From NCBI GenBank assembly GCA_002077045.2, contig KZ111149.1, positions 96,019 to 160,018 of the forward strand: DNA of 64,000 bases, read 5' to 3'. This DNA comes from Rachicladosporium sp. CCFEE 5018. Lineage: Eukaryota; Ascomycota; Dothideomycetes; Cladosporiales; Cladosporiaceae. The position numbers and the translations under genes are program-made. Below the pieces are notes generated by a model that had not been told where the DNA came from, searched no databases, and saw nothing but the letters and a program-made list of their open reading frames with translations. Positions 1 to 9,606 of this stretch are shown one piece after another (position 1 is the first letter of the stretch; every line of letters begins with the position of its first letter).

Positions 1-111
1 CTCGAGAGCCATAAGAAGAAGAGCTGGTGGATGTGGATGACGGAGCCGGTGTGGGCGGAAGAGAATCAAGCACTGCTAGAGGAGTTCAGAGCGAAGTATG
101 GCAAGATATAG
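1..111 (+). CDS. 3' end of an unidentified protein-coding gene (partial)
   Basis: Reading from base 1, 36 sense codons run to a TAG at 109-111. The fragment is rich in tryptophan and charged residues (a KKKSWWMWM run, then acidic residues and a basic end). Two things support it being real: codons are open to the window edge, and it stops just before the convergent gene at 132. Too little is visible to name a family. It could also be chance open frame; only the sequence left of the window would tell. Confidence 0.4.
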   Translation, partial: LESHKKKSWWMWMTEPVWAEENQALLEEFRAKYGKI

Positions 112-131
112 AGTACACATGATCTAGACTT

Positions 132-1058
132 CTATAGAGCGTGAACGAAGTGCATGATCTCGTCAAAGTCTCGAGCCCACACAACGTCCTTAGATCTTCC
201 ATGCTGGACGTCTGCGACAGACAGGTTGCTGATGTGCTTTACCTCCCGGCCAAGGCGAGTGAAGGTCTCGGCCAGGCTGGCCTGGCTTGACTGCATTGGC
301 TCGTCACGTATACACACGCCGAGATGGACGGCCGAAAGGCTGTCAAAGTCTGTGGCCGAGTCGCCAACGTACACTTTCAAGCTGTCGAACGACAAAGGGA
401 GTTGCCGCAGCTTGTCATAGCTCGTTCGCACACCGGGGTCGTCGCCGTTGGTCAAGTCACCTGTGCTGCCTTCTCGAGCATCAAGACCGTCGATCTCGTT
501 GGCAACGATGTTCACGCTGTTGATGCCACTGCGCAGCATGTCCCTCTCGGCAGGGCTAATCTCAGCGTTTCGAGCTGCTTCATTCAAGGCTACTCTGATA
601 AATGCTGCACTCCAATTGACACTTACGATCTTCGCCTCTACTGGGGACCCTCGGCGTGTCTGGAGGAATGCTTTCTCCCAGCCGGTCCGCATTGCAAGCT
701 GTCCGCTTGCAAGCACCTTGAACGCCGCGTTAAAGACATCCGCGCTTTTCACTCCGCGAAAGAAGCCAGATTGCGCCACTCGAGCGACGCTCTTTTGCTC
801 GACGTGAGACAAGCTCCGCAGCCATGCGCTCTCTTGCTCCGCATCTGTCCGTTCGCGGGCTAACGGTCGATATTGCCCTTTATGAGTGCTGTAGTCATCG
901 ATGTAAGCCTGCCCGAAGCCAGTCCAGGACTCGGTCGCGCTGGAGACTACTCCAAGTCGTCGGTCTCTGGCGCGCGCATTTCCTGCCATGGCGAACATAG
1001 TGTCCTTCCGGGTGAGGGTGCCATCCCAGTCCAGGATCAAATCTATGGGTTCACCCAT
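132..1058 (-). CDS. HAD-superfamily hydrolase
   Basis: Single exon, 308 residues. Motif I is DWDGTLT at residues 10-16, with Asp10 as the expected nucleophile and Asp12 as the acid/base. A motif II-like serine lies in SVNWS. The acidic Mg-binding motif is GDSATD at about 232-237, followed by DSL. This motif order is that of HAD phosphatases, which use an aspartyl-phosphate intermediate. The frame is open 25 codons further upstream to another ATG, but I chose the ATG at 1056-1058 because it puts the catalytic loop at the very N-terminus, as is usual. Substrate is unknown; it resembles phosphoserine-phosphatase-like fungal HAD proteins only in outline. It is divergent from SDH2 across about 360 bp. 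Confidence 0.85.
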   Translation of the reverse strand: MGEPIDLILDWDGTLTRKDTMFAMAGNARARDRRLGVVSSATESWTGFGQAYIDDYSTHKGQYRPLARERTDAEQESAWLRSLSHVEQKSVARVAQSGFFRGVKSADVFNAAFKVLASGQLAMRTGWEKAFLQTRRGSPVEAKIVSVNWSAAFIRVALNEAARNAEISPAERDMLRSGINSVNIVANEIDGLDAREGSTGDLTNGDDPGVRTSYDKLRQLPLSFDSLKVYVGDSATDFDSLSAVHLGVCIRDEPMQSSQASLAETFTRLGREVKHISNLSVADVQHGRSKDVVWARDFDEIMHFVHAL

Positions 1059-1315
1059 CCTGCGGTACTTGATGTGGAAAGGACGACGATACATTCGGTA
1101 TTGAATTGCTTGACTTGGGACCCATTCCTGCATGACTGCACGATTCTTTCTTACCAGCGTCCTTCGAGATCGCGAATCATCATCGGTGCACAGGATGTGT
1201 GCCCAGCCGAGCAGGAAGATCTCGGCGAGGTTTCATGCAAGATTGAGTTGACGCTGCGATGTCGGGAAGGGCCTCGGCATCGCTCTTTCCCTCAGCGAGA
1301 TTTGGCAGGCTCGTG

Positions 1316-1320
1316 ATTGG
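1316..1320 (-). promoter_or_regulatory. CCAAT box (ATTGG on +) upstream of SDH2
   Basis: ATTGG lies about 100 bp before the SDH2 start codon, in the 1059-1421 spacer shared with the divergent HAD gene. CCAAT-binding (HAP) complexes are known regulators of fungal respiratory genes. A single pentamer is weak evidence, so its use here is inference. Confidence 0.3.
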
Positions 1321-1421
1321 GCAACGCCACTCCGCCTTCCAAACAGCATCATTGACCTCGTCTCTACTACAGCGATTAATACACCACCACATCTCTACTC
1401 CACTATCATCCAACACACATC

Positions 1422-2374
1422 ATGGCATTCAGACTAGCAACACGGCGTTTCGCCGTCAGCCCACAGGTCTTCCGACGTGGCATGGCCTCTGTCGTGGAGA
1501 CCACGAAAGCCGAACCTCTCAGCACCGTCTCCGAAACATTGTCCGCGTCCACACAGCCCACACCATCCTCGAAAACGTCCACCAAGGGAGAGGCTGCACC
1601 AGATAAGGATGCCACAATCAAGACCTTCCACATCTACCGATGGAACCCGGATGAGCCATCAACGAAGCCGAAAATGCAGTCCTACACACTCGACTTGAAC
1701 AAGACCGGACCCATGATGCTGGATGCGCTCATTCGAATCAAGAACGAGGTCGACCCTACATTGACGTTCAGGCGAAGCTGTCGAGAGGGTATTTGCGGGA
1801 GCTGTGCAATGAATATCGATGGTGTGAACACACTAGCATGCTTATGCCGCATCAACCCAGATAAGAAGCAGGAGGCGCGCATCTATCCTCTACCGCACAC
1901 ATACGTCGTTAAGGATCTGGTGCCGGACTTGACGCAGTTCTACAAGCAATACAAGTCGATCCAGCCGTACCTACAGCGTGACACACCCGCACCTGACGTG
2001 AGTTCAAAATTTGAGTCGTGATACCAAGCGCAATTCCTAACATGAAATAGGGTCGCGAGCATCGCCAATCGAAGGAGGACCGCAAGAAGCTCGATGGCAT
2101 GTACGAGTGCATTCTCTGCGCCTGCTGCAGCACGTCTTGCCCATCTTACTGGTGGAACAGCGAGCAGTACCTTGGCCCAGCTGTGCTCATGCAGTCATAC
2201 CGCTGGATTGCCGACTCGCGTGACGAGAAGACTGCGCAGCGCAAGGAGATGCTCAACAACAGCATGAGTCTGTACCGGTGTCACACGATCCTGAACTGCA
2301 GCAGGACGTGTCCGAAGGGTTTGAACCCCGCGTTGGCGATTGCGGAGATCAAGAAGAGCATGGCATTCACTTGA
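1422..2374 (+). CDS. SDH2: Succinate dehydrogenase iron-sulfur subunit, mitochondrial
   Basis: Exons 1422-1997 and 2051-2374; the 53-nt intron has GTGAGT, a CTAAC branch site and TAG. Product is 299 residues. This is the electron-relay subunit of complex II, on the matrix side of the inner membrane. The N-terminus ([14 protein letters not shown]) is a typical mitochondrial presequence. The 2Fe-2S ligands are C120, C125, C128 and C140. The second half carries C212, C215, C218 and C279 for 4Fe-4S, and C222, C269 and C275 for 3Fe-4S, assigned by family pattern. Ubiquinone-site residues P223, N228 and H270 are all the wild-type kind. Length is normal and nothing is broken. Confidence 0.98.
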
Positions 2375-4096
2375 GGGGTGATGTGATGGAGGTATTGTGT
2401 ATATATCCTGTTCAGTATCGTTCTTTTGACTTTTCACATATATGTCGTGAACAAGACGCCTATTGAAATGCACCTGACGCACGCACTAATGGGGTAGGAT
2501 CTCCCGAACCCAGGTAAGCATCGAAATGACGAGTACTCCGAGACTATGTATGCTCTTCTACCAATAGCTTCGAGTCTTCGATGTTGAGAGCGCCTACTAA
2601 GCGCGGTAAAGCAGTGTGGTGCTCAAACTGCTGTCGAAAAAGTCGTGTTCTACACGATCCTGGCAAGATCATAACGCACCAGCGATGCTCTCTCTGATGC
2701 AGTGAGCCTTCAACAACAACCGTGACGCAGTCAGTAGCAGCACGGGCACCCTCCAGTCTCCTCGGAAAGCAGACACACTCATCGACACTTGCATCATGGT
2801 CCCGCGCTCCGACGTGAGCCGGCGCCTACATAGCAAAAGCATGGCACTGGGCTCGAGTCGTGCAGTCTTGCGTCACCAACATACGACACATGGCAGACAT
2901 GGCACTGCCGTGCGCTACTCTGCCTTGCCCGTCCAAGTATAGGTGTCGATGTTGGTTGGCGTCGTGAGCCAGTCAGTATCGTCGGCGTGTCAATTGGAGA
3001 GCATAACTTCCATGTTTGGCCAAGGATCAAGATCCATTGGACTTGTTGGCAACTGAGCATACTACAATGCTTCCCACTTCGGCGTAACGCCGCAGATATG
3101 CATCGATGACGCGCGCCTATAGTGTTATCGCTTCTGTGTCAACTGCCAGTGAGAAGCCAATGCGCCATGTTTACTGGGGTGAGGTCTGGCGGTTGCTGGC
3201 AGATCAACAGCAGAGTACCAAAGTCGCAGCGCTTCCATGTTGCTATATCTACATGTCGCCGTGAAGACAGCGTTATAATATGAGAATATACAACATATTG
3301 CACAATCTTTCATGATCTTCATTCTTCGTCTTTTCCAGAAGTCATATCAGGATCCACGCACGCGCTCGGGCACTCGGCTAGCCGTCCAGTCGGGATTCGA
3401 CGCTTCACGAACGACCAACACCTACTTTCTCCTCGGTCTAGCTCTCGCCAACGCACATATCCAATCTATGTGACAGCTGCATCACTCTGGCACAGTAATA
3501 CTACGAGTATCTCACCGGCTCCTTCGCTCTAGCATCGCCTGCAGACTACAGCAAAAGTATCATTCGAGGACCAGCACTGGGCGCTTAGCAAAACCTCCAC
3601 CAAATCACAGCCCTGCCGCCCTGCAGGGAAGTTCGGGTACAGCCCTTAAGCTTTCACACCAACGACTCGGACGCTTCCCCCATTGGTTCACCTGGCGCAT
3701 CACAAAATCGGTCGAAGCGGCTACACCTCTATCCTCTACGCGCCCACCCCAGGAATAGTGCGCAGCGACGTCGTCCTCCGCCCGCGTCGCCCGCTGCATG
3801 TGTTGTCGCAGGTCGGCAGCACCATTCGCGTTCAGCCAGACGCCCATGGGTCTGAGGTAAGCTTGCCGCCGTGCGGTGCGCTGCTGCATATGCGCTCTGC
3901 CTGAGAAAGTGTTGCCTTCCTTTGTCTTCCTTAAGCTCTGTGCCGCCTGTTATCCCCTCTTATCCGTGTCGCTCGCTGCTGTCTTCTCCTTCACGGGCGT
4001 TGCTGACTGCTAGTCTGCAGACCTTGGGAGCTGACACGGCCGTGTCGTTCACTCACTTCGCCGGCCGTTACTTCTACCCAACAAAGGCAGTTGACG
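2375..4096. other. Long intergenic stretch and leader of the next gene
   Basis: About 1.7 kb with no convincing gene. Only short open frames without recognisable content are present. The right-hand part is pyrimidine-rich (runs of CTTCC/TCTTCC around 3910-3990), as expected for a promoter and 5' leader of the gene at 4097. It contains a good candidate leader intron, listed separately. Confidence 0.5.
3857..4020 (+). other. Candidate 5'-leader intron (164 nt)
   Basis: GTAAGC donor at 3857, CTGAC branch-like site near 4004, and CTGCAG acceptor ending at 4020. The downstream coding start is at 4097. An ATG at 3846 just before the donor would splice in frame to the gene, adding 29 residues; I treat this as less likely than a leader intron because the added residues look like untranslated sequence. 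Confidence 0.45.
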
Positions 4097-5071
4097 ATGT
4101 CTGCTATCACCGCCACCATGGCTGCTGCGGGCTTCGAGAAGCGTAGCAGCACGTCGTCCTCGCTGCAGACGCCTGGCTCTGGTACTTTTCCCTCCGAGAT
4201 GCGTAGCCCTATGGCAGGATCGCCGGGCTTCCTCAAGCGGGACGAAGCACTCCGCACCCCCATCACGCCTCCATCTGCCTACCTCGACTTTCTTAGGAAC
4301 GCTACACCAGCGATGATGAGTCCCATGTCGACAAGCACCAGCAGCCACTTTCGCTTCAGCGACAAGCCCGTCGATAAGTCTAATGACAAGGCGTCCGTGA
4401 CCCACCTCGATCGCATCTCTATTCCAACCCCTACTTCGCAACCCGCCCTCTCTCGCAACACTTCGTACGCCTCGACTGCATCGACGTCGACCAATGCCAG
4501 CGACAGTGCTGCATCGTTTAGCAGTGCCGGCTCCTCGCGAACGAGACCTGAATCACCGAGAATCATGATCCCTCCTTCACCTTTCATCAAACCGGGACCT
4601 CGATCGTCTCGAACACCTCGAAAACTCCAGATCCCACAATCACCTTTCTCTCCCGCCATGCAGTCTTCTCGCTCTGCACAATCACCCTACTCGAGCACAC
4701 CACTCAGTGCCGCACCATGGAGCGCGTCGTTTACACCTGCCGACGTCGACACTGAAGTCAACGGCAAGCCGGGCAAGGTCAGCGTGCGTCAAGTCGTCAC
4801 TCGCACTGTCACGTATTGCAGGACGCCGTTGGAGCCGGCACCACGAGGCAAGAGAAGAAAGTTGGAGTCGGGCGAAGAGGACTCGCTGTGGCCCATGAAA
4901 CCGCCAGCGACGAATGCGACCGACAAAGCAACCCTTGATCGAGTGTCCGAAGAACCAGTTGTTAAATCAGAGGCGACTACCACACCATCGCAAGTCACTG
5001 CGCCCGCTGCAGTGGTGGCGACGAAGACACCACCACCCGTAACTTCTCCTGCTCCTCCCGCCGCATCATAG
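4097..5071 (+). CDS. Ser/Thr/Pro-rich protein of unknown function
   Basis: Single exon, 324 residues, mostly low-complexity and predicted disordered. Recognisable islands are LRTPITPPSAYLDFLR near residue 55, a block of SP/TP sites with PPSPF and IPQSPFSP near 160-190, and a more ordered patch KVSVRQVVTRTVTY followed by a basic GKRRKLE, which may be a nuclear localisation signal. I recognise the TPPSAYLDFL style of motif from conserved uncharacterised ascomycete proteins but know no function. The many S/T-P sites suggest regulation by proline-directed kinases (inference). A second ATG at 4118 sits in a near-perfect GCCACCATGG context and could be an alternative start. Confidence 0.75.
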   Translation: MSAITATMAAAGFEKRSSTSSSLQTPGSGTFPSEMRSPMAGSPGFLKRDEALRTPITPPSAYLDFLRNATPAMMSPMSTSTSSHFRFSDKPVDKSNDKASVTHLDRISIPTPTSQPALSRNTSYASTASTSTNASDSAASFSSAGSSRTRPESPRIMIPPSPFIKPGPRSSRTPRKLQIPQSPFSPAMQSSRSAQSPYSSTPLSAAPWSASFTPADVDTEVNGKPGKVSVRQVVTRTVTYCRTPLEPAPRGKRRKLESGEEDSLWPMKPPATNATDKATLDRVSEEPVVKSEATTTPSQVTAPAAVVATKTPPPVTSPAPPAAS

Positions 5072-5662
5072 CACAACCACTGATTCTTACTCACTACGTT
5101 TCGCGACACGACATGTCGCATATTGGCCTGGAGTTGCCACATACACGCATTGGGTGGCAACGTTGACAGGCTCAGCTTCACTTCCGCGATGACTGAACGA
5201 CCGATACCAATTTGTTGACTTATGGAATGGATTTGCGCGCGCCTGGCGAGCCTGGCGCTAGGAGGGGTACATGTGATGGATTGATCTGATCGAACTGAGC
5301 TAGGCGTTTGGGCGCACTGGGGCAGGGCTCGTGGTAGCTGGCAAGAAGCTGCGAATAGGAGCGAACGTTGATGCGACAGAAGTACTTCTCAGACAATGAA
5401 TATTTGAGGGACTGAATAATGAGCGTCTCAATCTTATGTGATGGAGTCGAATGTCATGAGCAAGTGTAAGTGAGATGAGCACTTCTCTCGTACCTGCCTT
5501 TCTTACCTCCTTCGCTCCTTCCTTCCGACAGCACCACCACATGCACCTGCCTTGCTACTACCACACACTTCGTCTTAATGGCTTCATCATACTTCTCACA
5601 ACAGGACTCCACACTTCACCTCAATATCAATTGGCGACACGCATCATTTACAGGCCGGGGCC
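5072..5662. other. Intergenic region
   Basis: About 590 bp between two same-strand genes. The last 100 bp are rich in CTTC/CACCTC pyrimidine tracts typical of fungal promoters. An open frame that starts at 5475 and runs over the next gene lacks any family resemblance. Nothing else seen. Confidence 0.4.
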
Positions 5663-6208
5663 ATGTCAGTCACACTCAAGATCAACAGTCCGGGCGGCCA
5701 CCTGTTTCAACTCACCGTCCCGTTATCCTCCGTTGCAGCTACTGATGCCAACACGACCTACGACCAAACCCACCAGCAGATCGGAGCCTTCGCTCGTCGC
5801 ACCGTCTACGGCGTCTGCGGCGATGCGGACGTCCCGGTGGAATCAACCTTCACCTACCCGCCCGAGCGTCGTCTCCTGGAAAGCTGTGTGGTCGAGCGAG
5901 CTAACGACAACACCACGTTCGCCTCCGGTCCGGACTCACTTATCGTCGGTCTGCGCGCACTCGGCGCAAGGCAATTATGGAGGTTCATTATTCGAGACTT
6001 TACGCCCCTTAGAAGGGTGCTGAATGCCTACGCTGGGCAGCGTGGCAAGAATCTGGCGAACATGAGGTTGCTGTGGAAGAGTCAGGTAGTCGGGTATGAG
6101 GATACAGCTAAGGATGTCAGTAACGACACGCTCGTGAAGTCTGCTGCACTACATGCTGATCCGAGATAGCTTGGCGTCTACGATGGCTGCGAGCTTATTG
6201 TCCAGTAA
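5663..6208 (+). CDS. Small protein with a C-terminal SUMO/ubiquitin-like fold
   Basis: Exons 5663-6115 and 6170-6208; intron 6116-6169 has GTCAGT, a GCTGAT branch-like site and TAG. Product is 163 residues. Without splicing the frame ends in a meaningless tail, but with it the C-terminus becomes TAKDLGVYDGCELIVQ, which matches the end of SUMO-type domains (T-x-K-x-L-G-M-x-x-x-D-x-I). The upstream stretch FTPLRRVLNAYAGQRGK then NMRLLW fits the helix and following strand of the same fold. No diglycine follows, so it is not an obvious conjugatable modifier; a Rad60/SLD-type binding domain is an alternative. Residues 1-100 resemble nothing I know. After the TAA, 22 more in-frame codons run to a TAG. 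Confidence 0.65.
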
Positions 6209-6658
6209 AAGGGCAACATGCGGTTCTGGGATGAAAATGATGCGAAGATCAAGGTCGAGATGGCGGAGGCTGATGTCTAGAAAACGAAGCTCAGGAGGCG
6301 CACTGCTGGACTGATTACGCACAGTGCTGTAGTATGGTCTACAAGGAGCCCGAGGAGGTCGTTGCATTAGTGTAGAGTCGGGTTGGAAGCGGCGGCGCAA
6401 GTGTACGGACGATCTGCAGGGCGAGAGTGGTCGAGGGACTTCTCGGTGCGCGATCAGTCTGGGCTCAGTTGACCTGGTAGATAAGTGCCTGAGGAAGTGT
6501 TCGCGTCACTCGAGAGCTGGTCAGATGGCTCCTCGCGCTTGATGCATGTTCAACGCTATGACCGTACCTTATCACCAATAAGCTTCGGTACCTGATTGAG
6601 AGCATCACTTGTCCTCATCGCCGTGATCTCTATAATATCAACAGGAATTCAATCGATC
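6209..6658. other. Intergenic region before STE24
   Basis: About 450 bp. It holds the 3' end of the SUMO-like gene and the promoter of STE24. An antisense open frame over 6149-6400 has no family resemblance. Nothing else supported. Confidence 0.4.
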
Positions 6659-8093
6659 ATGGACCTCCTCCGCCGTCTAGGCACCTCACTGGATACACCA
6701 GCGATTCCGTGGAAGAGTCTGATAATTACTTTCTCAGTCGGCCAATACGCAATCGAATCCTACCTCCAGTACCGCCAATACCAGGTCCTCCGCCGCACGA
6801 CTGTGCCCACGCAGCTCAAGAAAGAGATCGATCAGGAGACATACGACAAGTCACAAGCATACGGCAGAGCAAAGTCGAAGTTCAGCGCAGTCTCGAACGT
6901 TTGGGCTCAGATCAAGAACTACGTGACAATCCGCTACGACGTCTACCCATGGCTCTGGGCAGTGACAGGTAGCTGGCTGCTGCGCTACGCACCGGCCAGA
7001 TTCCAAGGCGAGGTCACACACAGTCTGCTCTTCGGCTTCACTTACTCTTTCGCCGAGACCTTGATTTCGATACCGTTCAGCTACTACCACCACTTCGTCC
7101 TCGAAGAGAAGTTCGGCTTCAATAAGCAGACACCCGCGCTTTTCCTGATGGATATTGTCAAATCTCTCGGACTGTCTCTTGCATTCGGTATCCCGCTCGG
7201 CGCAGCCTTTCTCAAGATCGTTCAGAAGACAGGCGATCAGTTCTTCCTCTACCTCTGGCTTTTCACGCTAGTCGTGCAGCTCTTCTTCGTGACCATCTAC
7301 CCCATAGTCATCGTCCCGATCTTCAACAAGCTCACGCCACTTCCGCCCGGCTCACTGAAAGAGCGCATCGACGCTCTCGCTGCGAAGCTCAAGTTCCCTC
7401 TATCGGAGTTACAAGTCATCGATGGCTCCAAGCGCTCCGCACACTCGAATGCTTACTTCACTGGCCTACCATGGAAGAAGAAGATCGTTATCTACGACAC
7501 GTTGATCGAGAAGTCGTCGGAGAAAGAGGTCGAGGCTATACTTGCGCATGAGCTGGGACACTGGGCGAAGGGACATACGACAAAGTTGATTGGCATTAGC
7601 AGTGCGCATTTGTTTTATGTGTTTGCACTTTTCAGCGTGTTCATCAACAATCAGAGTTTGTACGAGGCGTTTGGATTCTATGGGGAGAAGCCGATTGTGA
7701 TTGGATTCATTCTCTTCAATGAGGTGTTGAGTCCGACGGACAGTGTGGTGAAGCTGCTTATGAACGTGCTGACGAGGAAGTTCGAGTACGAGGCTGGTAC
7801 GTGACCCAATCACCCATCATACGCTACGTCGACCGCTTGCTGACCCGCCTCCTTCAGATGCCTTCTCCCACTCCCTCGGCTACGCTACCGAGCTTTCATC
7901 TTCGCTCATAAAACTGCAGATCCAGAATCTGTCTTCCATGGATGCTGACTGGATGTACTCGGCGTACCACTACAGCCACCCGATCTTGACCGAGCGGCTA
8001 AAGGCCGTTGGTTGGACATCGACTGAGAAGGTCGGAGGCGACGCGAAGTCTACTGCTGGCGGTAGTGAGAAGTCGTCGAAGCAGGAGCTGTAG
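6659..8093 (+). CDS. STE24: CAAX prenyl protease 1 (M48 zinc endopeptidase)
   Basis: Exons 6659-7796 and 7858-8093; intron has GTACGT, a GCTGAC branch site and CAG. Product is 457 residues, close to the 453 of yeast Ste24. It removes the last three residues of farnesylated CAAX proteins and also makes the second cut in a-factor-type pheromones, in the ER/nuclear envelope membrane. Zinc ligands are in HELGH at residues 297-301, with the third ligand in EYEAD near 376, which is interrupted by the intron. Several hydrophobic membrane segments are evident (around residues 85-110, 155-180, 190-220 and 315-335). Open sequence 21 codons upstream lacks an ATG, so M at 6659 is the start. The C-terminus is lysine-rich. 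Confidence 0.96.
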
Positions 8094-8305
8094 TAAAGTG
8101 CTGCAGCTTGGCCCCGTATGACATCCAACCCTCTGACCCAATCCGATACTTTCCCAGGTCGCGTCACATTAATCTTCTCGTCCGATCATAATATGTTGGC
8201 TAGGCGTTGCGTAGCAGCCAGCGCCCTGATTGTCCGCGCACCCGGACATTTCTGAAAAGCCCTTGAACCGTGAAGCACTGATCGATTCATGAGATCGTCC
8301 CCTCA

Positions 8306-8956
8306 TCACCCGTTCTTCGCCTTCTGCTTCTCCTCCTTCTGCCTCGCCTTCTTCGCGGCCTTCCTGGCCGCCTTGTCAATAGCACCTGTCCCGCCTTCCC
8401 GCCCTCCCTCCACAGCACCATTTACACCCACGACCTCTCCATTCGCGCCATGCACCTCAATCCTAGGCACCTCCCCATCCTGCCTCACTAATCTCCCACT
8501 CCCTCCGCCCTCTCGATCCCCTACCTCTCCCTCCAAATTCCTCTGCTCCCTCTGAAAATCGCCCAAATCCTGCCACTCTTCCACCCTCTCCACACTCCTG
8601 CCCCTCTTACCTAACGCGCTTCTGCCTGCCTCAATCACGCCATCAACTCTCGTGTCATCTCCCACGCCCAGCTCGGCGCCGAACAAAGCTTCCAAATCCT
8701 GCTTCGATTCTTGCGCTAAGTTTTCTCCTCGCAGGCCGGCTGCTATGCGGTTCAGATGGTGTAGGGCGAGGCCTCCTGTCGGTCCGGAGTTGGGGGAGAA
8801 AGTTATGCCGGAGGCTGTGAGGAGGGCGTCGGGGTGGAGGTGAGGGGATGTGGGGGTTTGGGCGAGGAACGTTGAGAGGAGGGCTTGGGCGACGGAGGGG
8901 CTGAGAGATTGGACGGGGAGGGAGCGGTGTGGGGGGTAGGATTGTAAGGGAGCCAT
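8306..8956 (-). CDS. Probable RNA polymerase I A14-like subunit (Rpa14/Ker1 type)
   Basis: Single exon, 216 residues. The N-terminal 90 residues contain SLSPSVAQALLSTFL, then LALHHLNRIAAGLRGENL, which fits in order and spacing the yeast A14/fission-yeast Ker1 pattern of a short helix that pairs with A43, then a second helix after a loop. The middle is acidic and glycine-rich. The C-terminus is a lysine/alanine-rich helix (KAARKAAKKARQKEEKQKAK), in line with the lysine-glutamate-rich tail that gave Ker1 its name. If right, it works in the Pol I stalk. The family is weakly conserved, so the assignment rests on pattern only; an unrelated nucleolar protein is possible. It is convergent with STE24 and divergent from the bL34m gene. 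Confidence 0.5.
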   Translation of the reverse strand: MAPLQSYPPHRSLPVQSLSPSVAQALLSTFLAQTPTSPHLHPDALLTASGITFSPNSGPTGGLALHHLNRIAAGLRGENLAQESKQDLEALFGAELGVGDDTRVDGVIEAGRSALGKRGRSVERVEEWQDLGDFQREQRNLEGEVGDREGGGSGRLVRQDGEVPRIEVHGANGEVVGVNGAVEGGREGGTGAIDKAARKAAKKARQKEEKQKAKNG

Positions 8957-9164
8957 GCCAGTGCGATGCGTTGTGGGCAGTGTGTAGGGTAAATGTTCCG
9001 AGCGTATATATTTCTAAGATTTGGTCTGGGTTGGACTTGCCGCTTTGGGATGGCGACTTCCGCAAGCTGGACACGAGATATGATGGAATGAGTATCGCGA
9101 ATGCCACCACAATCGCAAGTATAACACGAGCATTGATCTTGCTGATTGTCCTATTAAATCCACT

Positions 9165-9606
9165 ATGCTGTGTACACGCTGCATTCGAAGCGTCGCGCCT
9201 GCTGTCCGCGGTCTGCGATTAGCAACACAGTCCATGCGGATACCCCCCCTCATAGCAGCACCGTCTCAAGCAAGGTACGGTTCAGCGCTTATCATTCGAG
9301 CACCAGAAACCTGATCGAAGTTACAGGTCTCTGAGCATTTTCACCCGTACGCCCACACGACCGATTTTGCCATTACCCAATACGACGAGCGCACTAGCAA
9401 GTGACCTACCTTCGACGGGTGCGTTGCTACCCATAGCCCCCTCGTTACTGGGCCTACAAGTCAGAGGCGCGAAGCGAGATACATTTAATCCGTCACATAT
9501 TGTGCGAAAGCGAAGACATGGCTTCCTCGCCAGGCTCAGATCACGGACTGGGCGGAAGATACTGCAGAGGCGGAGGCTGAAGGGGCGGAACACGTTGAGT
9601 CATTGA
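9165..9606 (+). CDS. MRPL34: Mitochondrial large-subunit ribosomal protein bL34m
   Basis: Exons 9165-9274 and 9327-9606; intron 9275-9326 has GTACGG, a CTGAT branch-like site and CAG. Product is 129 residues. The last 45 residues are the bL34 signature: [17 protein letters not shown], then [17 protein letters not shown] and KGR, very basic, binding 23S-type rRNA. The first 80 residues are a Ser/Arg/Ala-rich mitochondrial presequence starting [16 protein letters not shown]. The exon-2 frame has no ATG of its own; the join restores one and keeps phase, which is why I accept the two-exon model. It shares a 208-bp divergent promoter with the A14-like gene, so two ribosome-related genes may be co-regulated (inference). 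Confidence 0.88.

Noticed and set aside
5475..6023. 182-codon plus-strand frame overlapping the SUMO-like gene
   Set aside because: Runs from promoter-like pyrimidine sequence into another frame of a gene with clear domain similarity.
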